Program-made: the position numbers and the translations under genes
Shown here: one piece after another, positions 24,980 through 33,036 of the stretch
How the letters are laid out: each line of letters opens with the position of its first letter
How positions within the stretch are numbered: position 1 is the first letter of the stretch
Source of the DNA: RGIG6353 sp045590615
Lineage (GTDB): Bacteria; Bacillota; Clostridia; Oscillospirales; SIG627
Assembly: GCA_045590615.1 (NCBI GenBank)
Contig: JAZNRH010000044.1
Location: 1-61,365 of the forward strand
Direction of reading: 5' to 3'
DNA length: 61,365 nucleotides
Notes under the pieces: model-generated
Told to the model about the DNA's origin: nothing
Databases searched by the model: none
What the model saw: only the letters and a program-made list of their open reading frames with translations

Positions 24980-25753
24980 ATGCAGGTTTTTGGTATGAGT
25001 GACGTCGGACTTAAAAGAAGTCTGAACGAAGATAATTTCAGCGCCGATATTATTGACGGCGTAGCAGTTGCCCTCGTGTGCGACGGTATGGGTGGTGCAA
25101 ATGCAGGTGAGGTAGCAAGTAGAATAGCCTGCAAGACCTTCCTTGGCAGTATTCTGCCCAAAATCAAAGAAATCAGGGAAAGCACCACCGACAGAGCCGA
25201 GCTGATAATCAAAATCGAAAGAGCAATCAGCGTCTCCTGCCGTGAGGCAAACACCGAGGTATATAACACAGCCCAGAGCGACGAGAGTCTGTCGGGAATG
25301 GGCACAACCCTTTCGGGCTGTATAATAATAGACGATATGCTGTGGACCTACAACGTGGGTGACAGCCGTGTTTATCTGATTACCAAGAGCTCGGCAAGAC
25401 AGCTCACCGTTGACCACTCCTACGTACAAGCTCTTCTTGACGATGGAAAAATCACCAAGAAGGAGGCAGAGAACCACCCCAACAGAAACGTAATTCTCAG
25501 GGCGCTCGGAGTTGCAAGAGACGTTGAGTGCGACGTGGTCAATATGCCTCTTGAAGAGGGCTATTATCTGATATGCAGTGACGGAATGTCCAACTATTTT
25601 GATGAAAAGAAGTTCGTCAAGCTCATTTCCTCCAAAAAGACTATAGCTGATAAGGTGGAGGATTTGGTTGTCTTTGCCAACTCAAAGGGTGGCTCGGACA
25701 ACATAACGGTAGTACTTATAGATACTGAAAATGGAGGAAGCAATGAGCAATAA
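24980..25753 (+). CDS. prpC: PP2C-type serine/threonine phosphatase
   Basis: 257 residues with all PP2C metal motifs: VALVCDGMGGANAGE, GMGTTLSGC, YYLICSDGMSNYF and GGSDNITVVLID. It dephosphorylates PrkC and PrkC targets. Strong ribosome site AAAGGAGG, 5 bp before ATG. It overlaps the preferred prkC start by 11 bp. The phosphatase-kinase pair controls cell-wall growth, division and spore germination in Firmicutes. Confidence 0.96.
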   Translation: MQVFGMSDVGLKRSLNEDNFSADIIDGVAVALVCDGMGGANAGEVASRIACKTFLGSILPKIKEIRESTTDRAELIIKIERAISVSCREANTEVYNTAQSDESLSGMGTTLSGCIIIDDMLWTYNVGDSRVYLITKSSARQLTVDHSYVQALLDDGKITKKEAENHPNRNVILRALGVARDVECDVVNMPLEEGYYLICSDGMSNYFDEKKFVKLISSKKTIADKVEDLVVFANSKGGSDNITVVLIDTENGGSNEQ

Positions 25754-27779
25754 GGAAAAGTTTGAAGAGCTGGTTGGCTCTGTATTAGATGACCGATACA
25801 AGCTTATTTCTGTAGTGGGCGTAGGTGGAATGTCCGTTGTTTTCAAGGCAGAGGACACAAAGACGGGAAACGTCGTTGCAGTTAAGGTGCTCAACGAAAG
25901 TTCCGATGCCAATTCTCACGCAGTAAAGTGCTTTATAAACGAATCGAGAGCAATCTCAATGCTTTCTCATGAGAACATCGTCAAGGTCTTTGATATGTCT
26001 CTTGACGACGATTTGAAGTATATAGTTATGGAGTTAGCCGACGGACGTACTCTCAAGGAGTATATGAAGGAAAAGGGCAACAAGCTCACAAGAGAAGAGG
26101 CGCTCGGCTTTACGGAGCAAATCCTTCAGGCACTCGAGCACGCTCACGAAAAGGGAGTAATCCATCGTGATATAAAGCCACATAATATGATAGTTCTGCC
26201 CGACGGAAAGCTGAAGGTAACCGATTTCGGTATAGCCAGAGCACCCGGCAGCGATACGATTTCGATGTCGGACAAGGCGCTCGGAACGGTTTATTATATC
26301 AGTCCCGAGCAAGCGAGTGGCAAGCAGACGGGCACTTATTCGGATATCTACTCGGTTGGTGTAATGCTCTACGAGATGATAACGGGCAAGCTACCCTTTG
26401 ATGCAGATTCGCCCGTATCGGTTGCCATGATGCAGATCAGCAACGAGCCCAAGAAGCCTACCGAAATAGCACCCGAGACACCACGTGGACTCGAGCAGGT
26501 AATACTCAAAGCGATGTCCAAGAACCCACAGGACAGATTCAGGTCTGCACGCTCAATGCTTCGCGCGATCAGAATACTCAAGGAGTCTCCGATGACTGTA
26601 TTCAGCGACAAGAGTAAGGAGAACGCTGACGGCAAGGGCACAGGCAGTGCTCCCAAAAAGGTCGGTCAGAAAACGCAGATAACACTCTTCCCGATTATTC
26701 TCGGAATGGTGCTTGCCTTCTTCTCGGTACTGATTGTTTCGGGAATAGTGGTAGTCCTGACGGTATTCAATTCTGCATCCAACACCGAGGACGACGTAAT
26801 TTATGCAACAGTTCCTTCACTTATAGGTGAGGTATACGATGAAAATACGATAGCTGAGCTTGTAGGTGAGCATTTTGACGTAGAGGTAAAGTATGCCACT
26901 ACCCTCAATGATGCCTACGGCTATGGAGAAATCTACAGCACCAAGCCTTCTGCAGGTGAGGTAAAGAAAATCAAAAATTCAACAGGCACAACCTCACTCG
27001 TTCTTTACGTCAATCCCCTGGAGGGCAAGGCTGCCTTTGGAGATTATACCATAATGACGCTTAACGCAGCAAAAACTGCCTTGAGAAAGCACGGCTTCAA
27101 CAACGTTTCTGTGGTTGAAACCTCACATGATACAGTCCTTGACGGATACGTGTTCAAGACCTCTCCTGCAATGGGTGAGCTTGCAAGCACGAGCGATACC
27201 ATCACCCTTTACGTAAGTACGGGTAAGAGCCTCAAGAACGTAATTGCTATGCCCAATCTTGTCAACAAGACGCAGGGTCAGGCAATGGTTGAGCTCAAAG
27301 AGTTCGAGCTGGAGTTCATAACCGTTTCAAATTCGGCAAGAGTCGGAACGGTAGTTGCCCAGAGTGTGACACCGTACACTATTATATGCCCCGAATTTTG
27401 CGATAAGATTACCATTTACGTCAGCGACGGAAACGGAAAAACAGGCACTTCGGAAATAGAGCTGTACCTGTATATGCCCTCTCTTGTCGGTAGACAGCTC
27501 TCAGAGGTAGATGCCCTTATGAGTAACTTTATTTCAAAGGGTATACACGTTACAGCCCTTCCCGACGAGGAGCAGGCAGAGGTGGGAATAATCACCAGAC
27601 AGAGCGTTGAGGCAGGCAGTCAGATTCCTCTTGATTACACCGAGGAAATCAAGGTGTGGTACGGTACGGGCTACGTGGTTGAAGAAAATCCCGTTCGTCC
27701 CGAGGTTGCACCCGAGGATAACGCAGAGGAAGAAGCAGAGCAGGTTGAGAATAATAACCAACCTATAAAGGTTGTATAG
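25743..27779 (+). CDS. prkC: PASTA-domain serine/threonine kinase PrkC
   Basis: 678 residues: cytoplasmic Hanks-type kinase (about 15-275) with GVGGMSVVFKA glycine loop, catalytic HRDIKPHNM and VTDFGIA; a linker; one membrane helix (about 315-345); and four extracellular PASTA repeats starting at VPSLIGEVY, FGDYTIMTL, MPNLVNKTQ and MPSLVGRQL. PASTA repeats bind muropeptides and lipid II. I chose ATG 25743, 4 bp after AGGA of a GGAGG site; an ATG at 25731 precedes that site. The stop codon TAG is the second codon-like part of a MITE terminus (TATAGCC), so the acidic tail ending NQPIKVV may have been truncated. Confidence 0.96.
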   Translation: MSNKEKFEELVGSVLDDRYKLISVVGVGGMSVVFKAEDTKTGNVVAVKVLNESSDANSHAVKCFINESRAISMLSHENIVKVFDMSLDDDLKYIVMELADGRTLKEYMKEKGNKLTREEALGFTEQILQALEHAHEKGVIHRDIKPHNMIVLPDGKLKVTDFGIARAPGSDTISMSDKALGTVYYISPEQASGKQTGTYSDIYSVGVMLYEMITGKLPFDADSPVSVAMMQISNEPKKPTEIAPETPRGLEQVILKAMSKNPQDRFRSARSMLRAIRILKESPMTVFSDKSKENADGKGTGSAPKKVGQKTQITLFPIILGMVLAFFSVLIVSGIVVVLTVFNSASNTEDDVIYATVPSLIGEVYDENTIAELVGEHFDVEVKYATTLNDAYGYGEIYSTKPSAGEVKKIKNSTGTTSLVLYVNPLEGKAAFGDYTIMTLNAAKTALRKHGFNNVSVVETSHDTVLDGYVFKTSPAMGELASTSDTITLYVSTGKSLKNVIAMPNLVNKTQGQAMVELKEFELEFITVSNSARVGTVVAQSVTPYTIICPEFCDKITIYVSDGNGKTGTSEIELYLYMPSLVGRQLSEVDALMSNFISKGIHVTALPDEEQAEVGIITRQSVEAGSQIPLDYTEEIKVWYGTGYVVEENPVRPEVAPEDNAEEEAEQVENNNQPIKVV

Positions 27780-27898
27780 CCAAAGGGAGCCGAACTCTTG
27801 TCGGTTTCAAGGGTGATTTTATAGCTTAGATTAAATTTCGGGCGAGATGCTTTTCGGCTAAAAGCAACCTCGCCCAAAATCATTTTGAAAGGTAGTAT
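27775..27898 (+). mobile_element. MITE family copy B (partial or diverged)
   Basis: The first 46 bp (TATAGCCAAAGGGAGCCGAA through AAGGGTGATTTT) are identical to the copy at 61227. The interior has its own hairpin (GGGCGAG/CTCGCCC) and AAAATCATTTTGAAA, which can pair with the left arm, but the distal terminus is missing. It fills the prkC-rsgA gap and contains the prkC stop. Confidence 0.75.
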
Positions 27899-28792
27899 AT
27901 GATAGGAAGAATTATATCCTGCATAGGTGGAATTTACACAATAGAGAGCGAGGGTGAGCACTATACCTGCTCAGCCAAGGGTAGCTTTCGTCATCAGGGA
28001 CTGCTCGTCGTTGCAGGCGATATGGTTGAATTTGAAAAGGACGGCTTGATTACCCGTGTACTTGAGCGCAAGAACGTTCTTATTCGTCCCGAGGTAGCGA
28101 ATATCGATACTATGTTCATCGTATTTGCTCTGGCATCTCCCGACCCGAATTTACTTGCCATAGATAAGCTGACAGCAATCTGTGCGCACGCAAATATTAA
28201 CACCGTAATCGTTTTCAACAAAAAGGATATAGCTGACAGCGAGAGCGCCAAAGAGCTTTATAACACCTATACCTCCTGTGGATATAAGGTAATAATGCTC
28301 AGCGCAGGAAGTAATAAGGAAGAGGTAAGAGAAAAGCTGTTTCCTCTTGCCAAGGGTGGAGTATCGGTCTTTTCAGGACCGTCGGGAGTAGGAAAGAGTA
28401 CTATAATAAATGCGCTCTTCCCTCAGCTTGAGCTCGAAACAGGCTCACTTAGTCAAAAGACCCAAAGAGGAAAGAACACTACCCGAAGTACTACCCTCTA
28501 CAAGACCGACGAGGACACCTATTACGTTGATACACCCGGCTTTACTCAGCTTGATTTCGACAGATTCCGTTTTTTGAAAAAGGACGAGCTTGTTTACGCC
28601 TTCCCCGAATTCAGAGAGCTCGTCGGGGAGTGCAGATATACCAAATGCACTCATACCAAGGAGGACGGCTGTGCCATTCTTGAAAAAATCAATTCGGGTA
28701 AGCTCCCCAAAAGCCGTCACGACAGCTTTGTTTCCTTGTGGGAAATTCTTAAAAACCATAAGGAATGGGAAAAAAATCAAAAAAACTATTGA
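27899..28792 (+). CDS. rsgA: Ribosome small-subunit-dependent GTPase RsgA
   Basis: 297 residues with circularly permuted GTPase order: OB-fold N-terminus, G4 (VFNKKDIADS), G1 (SGPSGVGKSTIINAL), G3 (YVDTPGFTQLDF), then the zinc site (ECRYTKCTHTKEDGC). RsgA finishes 30S maturation. The gene follows prpC-prkC as in Bacillus, but rpe and thiN, its usual followers, are absent. Its GAAAGG ribosome site lies immediately after a MITE remnant. Confidence 0.96.
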   Translation: MIGRIISCIGGIYTIESEGEHYTCSAKGSFRHQGLLVVAGDMVEFEKDGLITRVLERKNVLIRPEVANIDTMFIVFALASPDPNLLAIDKLTAICAHANINTVIVFNKKDIADSESAKELYNTYTSCGYKVIMLSAGSNKEEVREKLFPLAKGGVSVFSGPSGVGKSTIINALFPQLELETGSLSQKTQRGKNTTRSTTLYKTDEDTYYVDTPGFTQLDFDRFRFLKKDELVYAFPEFRELVGECRYTKCTHTKEDGCAILEKINSGKLPKSRHDSFVSLWEILKNHKEWEKNQKNY

Positions 28793-28817
28793 CAAATCAG
28801 AGAACATAGTGTAAAAT
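28789..28817 (+). promoter_or_regulatory. Promoter of ylxM-ffh
   Basis: TTGACA (overlapping the end of rsgA), 17-bp spacer, TAAAAT. The early transcript can form GGTGTAAA/TTTACACC (28823-28848). Confidence 0.8.
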
Positions 28818-28871
28818 ATGCAAGGTGTAAAGAAAAAATGTTTACACCACTTTTGGAGGCGTAGAGAGATT

Positions 28872-29183
28872 ATGAAGGAAAAGGACTTTTCAATTTGTCT
28901 TTTATATGATATTTACGCACCTATTCTCAGCGAAAAAAAGAGGACGGTATTCGAGCTTTCTTACTGTCAGGACCTGACGCTTTCAGAAATTGCCGAGCAT
29001 ACGGGTACTTCACGTCAGGGAGTAAGAGAGCTGATTGTACGCACCTGCGAGGAGCTTGAGGAGCTTGAAAACGCTCTCCATCTCAAGCGCTCACGCGACG
29101 GGCTCAGCCAGCTTGCCGACGAGCTTGCCGAAACCAATCCCGATGTTTCTGCTAAGATAAAAGAGCTTTTACCTTGTTCTTAG
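28872..29183 (+). CDS. YlxM-like helix-turn-helix partner of the SRP
   Basis: 103 residues with a sigma-70 region 4-like HTH (LSEKKRTVFELSYCQDLTLS, then EIAEHTGTSRQGVRE). Members of this family are encoded directly before ffh in Firmicutes and are thought to modulate SRP activity. ATG 28872 is preceded by GGAGG about 12 bp upstream; an in-frame ATG at 28818 lies at the promoter's transcription start and inside the leader hairpin region, so it is rejected. The gap to ffh is 13 bp. Confidence 0.88.
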   Translation: MKEKDFSICLLYDIYAPILSEKKRTVFELSYCQDLTLSEIAEHTGTSRQGVRELIVRTCEELEELENALHLKRSRDGLSQLADELAETNPDVSAKIKELLPCS

Positions 29184-29196
29184 GAGGTAACGATAT

Positions 29197-30528
29197 ATGT
29201 TCCAGAATTTAACAGAAAAAATATCCGACGCCTTTAAGAAATTCAGAAATAAGGGTAAGCTTACAGAAGCCGACGTAAAAGAGGGTATGCGAGAAATAAA
29301 GCTCGCTCTTCTCGAAGCCGACGTAAACTTCAAGGTTGTAAAGGCGTTTATTGCAAAGGTTTCCGAAAGAGCTGTAGGAGACGAGGTTTTAGAGAGCCTT
29401 ATGCCTGCTCAGCACATTGTAAAAATAGTAAACGAAGAGCTTTGCGCCATTATGGGTGAGAAGCACGAAAAGCTCAGGATTGCAGATAAGCCCCCCACGG
29501 TTGTAATGCTGTGTGGACTTCAGGGCGCAGGCAAGACCACTCATGCCGCAAAGCTTGCAGGACTTATGAAAAAGCAGGGCAAGAGTTCTCTTCTTGTAGC
29601 CTGTGACGTATACAGACCTGCTGCAATCAAACAGCTCCACGTTGTTGGAGAACAGCTCGGAGTAAAGGTTTACTCGGACGATAATGAAAAAAATCCCGTT
29701 AAAATCGCGCGAGACGGTGTGAAGCTTGCCGAGCGAGAGGGAATAGATATAGTATTTATAGATACTGCAGGCAGACTCCATATAGACGAGGTTCTTATGG
29801 ACGAGCTCAAGAATATAAAGAGCGAGGTCAATCCTACCGAAATATTGCTCGTAATTGACGCAATGCTCGGTCAGGACGCAGTTAACGTTGCAGAGCATTT
29901 CAATTCACTGCTTGACGTTACGGGCGTAATTCTCACAAAGCTCGACGGTGACACGAGAGGTGGCGCAGCGCTGTCCGTCAGATACGTAACGGGCAAGCCC
30001 ATCAAGTACGTCGGTACAGGCGAGAAGCTTGACAATATCGAGCCCTTTCACCCCGAAAGAATGGCGTCGAGAATACTCGGTATGGGCGACGTGCTTTCCT
30101 TGATTGAGAAGGCGCAGGAATCCTTTGACGAGAAGAAGGCAATAGAGCTTGAAAAGAAGCTGCGTTCACAGACCTTTACCCTCGGTGATTATCTTGAGCA
30201 ATTTGCTCAGATTAAGAATATGGGCAGTATCGACCAGCTTGTCGGAATGCTGCCGGGAGTAAAGCCCGGAGCTATGAAGGACGTCAAGGTTGACGAAAAA
30301 CAGCTTGCTCAGCAGGAGGCTATAATCCTTTCTATGACGCAGGCAGAGAGAGATAACCCCGACATCATAAACGCCTCGCGCAAGAAAAGAATTGCCGCGG
30401 GAAGTGGCACGTCGGTTGAGCAGGTTAACAGATTGCTCAAGCAATTTGACCAGACCAAACAGCTTATGAAGCAGTTTACGGGTGGTGGCAAAAAGAGGTT
30501 CGGCAAGAAATTGCCCTTTGGATTTTAG
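29197..30528 (+). CDS. ffh: Signal recognition particle protein Ffh
   Basis: 443 residues: N domain, GTPase G domain and methionine-rich M domain that binds signal peptides and 4.5S/6S-type SRP RNA. GTPase motifs: GLQGAGKTTHAAKL, DTAGRLHID, TKLDGDTRGGAALS. M-domain markers: MGSIDQLVGMLPG, RKKRIAAGSGT and a Met/Gln-rich end LLKQFDQTKQLMKQF. Strong AGGAGG site. It targets ribosomes making membrane proteins to FtsY. Confidence 0.98.
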   Translation: MFQNLTEKISDAFKKFRNKGKLTEADVKEGMREIKLALLEADVNFKVVKAFIAKVSERAVGDEVLESLMPAQHIVKIVNEELCAIMGEKHEKLRIADKPPTVVMLCGLQGAGKTTHAAKLAGLMKKQGKSSLLVACDVYRPAAIKQLHVVGEQLGVKVYSDDNEKNPVKIARDGVKLAEREGIDIVFIDTAGRLHIDEVLMDELKNIKSEVNPTEILLVIDAMLGQDAVNVAEHFNSLLDVTGVILTKLDGDTRGGAALSVRYVTGKPIKYVGTGEKLDNIEPFHPERMASRILGMGDVLSLIEKAQESFDEKKAIELEKKLRSQTFTLGDYLEQFAQIKNMGSIDQLVGMLPGVKPGAMKDVKVDEKQLAQQEAIILSMTQAERDNPDIINASRKKRIAAGSGTSVEQVNRLLKQFDQTKQLMKQFTGGGKKRFGKKLPFGF

Positions 30529-30580
30529 TATATTATAAAAATAATATAAATAAAAAATTTTTAGCCATGGAGGTATTATT

Positions 30581-30826
30581 ATGGCAGTTAAAATCAGACT
30601 CAGAAGAATGGGCGCAAAGAAGGCTCCCTTTTACCGTGTAGTTGTAGCAGATTCTCGTTCACCCAGAGATGGTAAGTTTATCGAGGAAATCGGTTACTAC
30701 AATCCTATGACAAATCCTGCTGAAATCAACATTGACGCAGAGGCTGCAAAGAAGTGGATTGCAAACGGCGCTCAGCCCACAGAAACAACAAAGAGCCTTT
30801 TGAAGAAGAGCGGCATCATCGACTAA
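30581..30826 (+). CDS. rpsP: 30S ribosomal protein S16
   Basis: 81 residues. Family start VKIRLRRMGAKKAPFYRVVVADSR-like segment (KIRLRRMGAKKAPFYRVV), then GYYNPMTNP and the tail WIANGAQPTETTKSLL. Normal length and codon bias of a ribosomal gene; GGAGGT ribosome site. Part of ffh-rpsP-khpA. Confidence 0.98.
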   Translation: MAVKIRLRRMGAKKAPFYRVVVADSRSPRDGKFIEEIGYYNPMTNPAEINIDAEAAKKWIANGAQPTETTKSLLKKSGIID

Positions 30827-30841
30827 TCGGAGGTGCTTGCT

Positions 30842-31069
30842 TTGAAGAAAATTCTTATCGACATTGCAAGTGCAATAGTTGACAAGCCTGAGGAAGTAAG
30901 AGTTAACGAGCGTATGGACGGAACTACACTTCACCTCGAATTATCGGTTGCTCCTGACGATATGGGTAAGGTAATCGGTAAGGGAGGCAGAATTGCTAAG
31001 GCAATCCGTACCGTTATGAAGGCTTCTTCAACCAAGAATAATCAGCATGTAGTTGTTGATATCATTTAA
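30842..31069 (+). CDS. khpA: KH-domain RNA-binding protein KhpA
   Basis: 75 residues, a single KH domain with the GxxG loop in IGKGGRIAKAIRTVMK. KhpA, with KhpB, binds many RNAs and influences cell division and elongation in Firmicutes. I chose TTG 30842, 9 bp after a perfect GGAGG; a GTG at 30833 overlaps that site. rimM, trmD and rplS, which normally follow, are missing because a terminator ends the operon here. Confidence 0.93.
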   Translation: MKKILIDIASAIVDKPEEVRVNERMDGTTLHLELSVAPDDMGKVIGKGGRIAKAIRTVMKASSTKNNQHVVVDII

Positions 31070-31076
31070 TTGGGAT

Positions 31077-31128
31077 ACAGTGGCTGTAAAAAACTCGGTT
31101 TGAGTTTTTTACAGCTTCTGTTTTTTTA
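31077..31128 (+). terminator. Terminator of ylxM-ffh-rpsP-khpA
   Basis: GCTGTAAAAAACTC/GAGTTTTTTACAGC, extended by outer ACAG/CTGT pairing, and seven T. One of four related stems in the window. The rest of the gap to 31178 is A/T-rich, with a short R3-like piece (TATCATATAG, CCGTTTTGTCTTG). Confidence 0.92.
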
Positions 31129-31178
31129 TCATATAGTGCCGTTTTGTCTTGTTTTAGTTTTAATTTTCTCAAAATTCA

Positions 31179-31207
31179 TTGACTTAGTAGCCAAAATGTG
31201 ATAATAT
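31179..31207 (+). promoter_or_regulatory. Promoter of the acyl-CoA ligase gene
   Basis: TTGACT, 17-bp spacer ending TGTGA, TAATAT. A hairpin AAAACTA..AGTTTT with inner AAGGT/ACCTT lies in the 65-nt leader (31217-31253). Confidence 0.65.
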
Positions 31208-31280
31208 AGTATTGAAAACTACATAGCAAGGTAACAACAACCTTAGTTTTGAGTTTTTAATACGAATTACAGGAGAGAAT

Positions 31281-32912
31281 ATGAAGACCTACAACGCAAC
31301 GAAATTCAACAGCTTTCGTGAGATAATCGACCACATTGCAGAAAAATTCAAGGACAGGACTGCATTTCAGATAAAAGAGTCCGAGGGCTACCGTGAGATA
31401 AGCTTCGACACCTTCCGTCAGCACTTTTACAGACTTTGCACATACCTTTTGAAAAAGGATATGTATAAGAAGAGAATAGCCGTTTCGGGAGCAAATTGCT
31501 ACGAATGGGTGCTCTCCTACCTTGCAGCTGCAACGGTTGGCGTTGCAGTGCCCATTGACAAGGAGCTGTCCGGTGAGGATATCGAGGAATTTATGAGGGC
31601 AGGCGAATGTTCAGCTGTTTTCTGCGACAAAAACGTTGGTGAAAAGCTGAGCGTCGAGTCGGTTTCCTTTGAAAAGGTAACCGAGATAGCTGACTCCACT
31701 ATGATTCCAGCTTTTTCTGAAATTTCAAAAATCGAGAAAAAGCGTGACGAAATGAGCGTGCTCATTTTCACATCGGGTACGACGGGCTCGTCAAAGGGCG
31801 TTATGCTCTCGCAGGATAATATCTGCTCAAACATTTATCAGACGGTACAGATGGTTAAGGTCAAGGACAGCGACAAGACGATGTCCATTCTTCCTCTTCA
31901 TCATACCTACGAATGTACCCTCGACTGTCTTTTGATACTCTCTGAGGGCGCTTGCATCTGCTATGCCGAGTCACTGCGTACGGTAGCGCGTAATATTCGT
32001 GAATATTCTCCCTCCATACTCGTCGTAGTGCCCGAGCTTCTCGCAGTGCTCAACCGACGTATCAAGGCCGGAATAATCGAGGGCTGTCCCAAGAAGTACA
32101 AGCACTATTTCGAGGAGCTCTCACTTGCCGATGCACTTGCAAAGGTTCCATTCATCATACGGATTGCCATAAAGAACAAGGTAAAAAAGACGCTTGGTGG
32201 CAAGCTTCGTCTTTTTATCGTAGGCGCAGCAGAGCTTGACACTGCAATCGTTGACGATTTTACAGCCCTTGGCATACGCACCCTTCAGGGCTACGGACTC
32301 ACAGAATGCTCTCCACTTCTTGCAGGAAACAGTGACTTTTACTTCAACCCTGCCTCAACGGGAACTGCCATACCCGGTGTTGAAATCAGGATAGATAACC
32401 CCAACGCAGAGGGCGTGGGTGAGATAATTGCCCGAGGCGACAATATTATGCTGGGCTATTACAACGACCTCGAATCAACCTCTGCCGTACTTCGTGACGG
32501 ATGGTTTCATACGGGTGACCTCGGAAAGATCGACCCCGACGGCGCTCTTTACATCAAGGGCAGAATCAAAAACGTAATCGTTGCAGAAAACGGCAAAAAC
32601 ATCTTCCCCGAGGAGCTTGAAAACCGACTTTCAGTCTATGAGGAGCTTCAGGATATAATCGTCGTATCCGACAAGAGCTCAGGACGTGTCACCGTCAAAG
32701 CAAAGATTTTCCCCAACATCGACTTTATCAAAGCAAAGCTCGGTCACCATCCCTCAAACGAGGAGCTGGAGTCGGTTATCAAGGGAATTGCCGAGCAGGT
32801 CAATTCAAAAATCCCCTCCTACAAGCATATCAAAAAGATTGAAATACTCACCAAGGGTCTTGAAAAGACCACTACCCGTAAAATAAAACGCTACGGGTCA
32901 AACGTTGAATAA
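31281..32912 (+). CDS. AMP-binding acyl-CoA synthetase/ligase
   Basis: 543 residues of the ANL superfamily, closest in pattern to long-chain fatty-acid CoA ligases. Motifs: P-loop FTSGTTGSSKGVMLSQDN, GYGLTECSPLL, and GWFHTGDLGKID; the C-terminal catalytic lysine region is KTTTRKIKRYG. It adenylates a carboxylic acid and transfers it to CoA or another thiol. A short hydrophobic stretch appears mid-protein (CLLILSEGACICY). It is monocistronic with its own promoter; the substrate cannot be inferred. Confidence 0.88.
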   Translation: MKTYNATKFNSFREIIDHIAEKFKDRTAFQIKESEGYREISFDTFRQHFYRLCTYLLKKDMYKKRIAVSGANCYEWVLSYLAAATVGVAVPIDKELSGEDIEEFMRAGECSAVFCDKNVGEKLSVESVSFEKVTEIADSTMIPAFSEISKIEKKRDEMSVLIFTSGTTGSSKGVMLSQDNICSNIYQTVQMVKVKDSDKTMSILPLHHTYECTLDCLLILSEGACICYAESLRTVARNIREYSPSILVVVPELLAVLNRRIKAGIIEGCPKKYKHYFEELSLADALAKVPFIIRIAIKNKVKKTLGGKLRLFIVGAAELDTAIVDDFTALGIRTLQGYGLTECSPLLAGNSDFYFNPASTGTAIPGVEIRIDNPNAEGVGEIIARGDNIMLGYYNDLESTSAVLRDGWFHTGDLGKIDPDGALYIKGRIKNVIVAENGKNIFPEELENRLSVYEELQDIIVVSDKSSGRVTVKAKIFPNIDFIKAKLGHHPSNEELESVIKGIAEQVNSKIPSYKHIKKIEILTKGLEKTTTRKIKRYGSNVE

Positions 32913-32968
32913 TTCACTGTATCGTTTTTGATAAATTATCAAAAAAATTATAAAGTTTTGTAAAAGCC

Positions 32969-32997
32969 TTGTAAAATTTTTGAAGGTATGGTATAAT
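32969..32997 (+). promoter_or_regulatory. Promoter of binding-protein paralog 2, with overlapping palindrome
   Basis: TTGTAA, 17-bp spacer, TATAAT. The -10 lies in a palindrome GTATGGT-ATAATA-ACCATAC (32986-33005), a possible operator. Confidence 0.7.
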
Positions 32998-33036
32998 AAC
33001 CATACATTGATAAAATCTAAAAGGAGAACTACAAAA

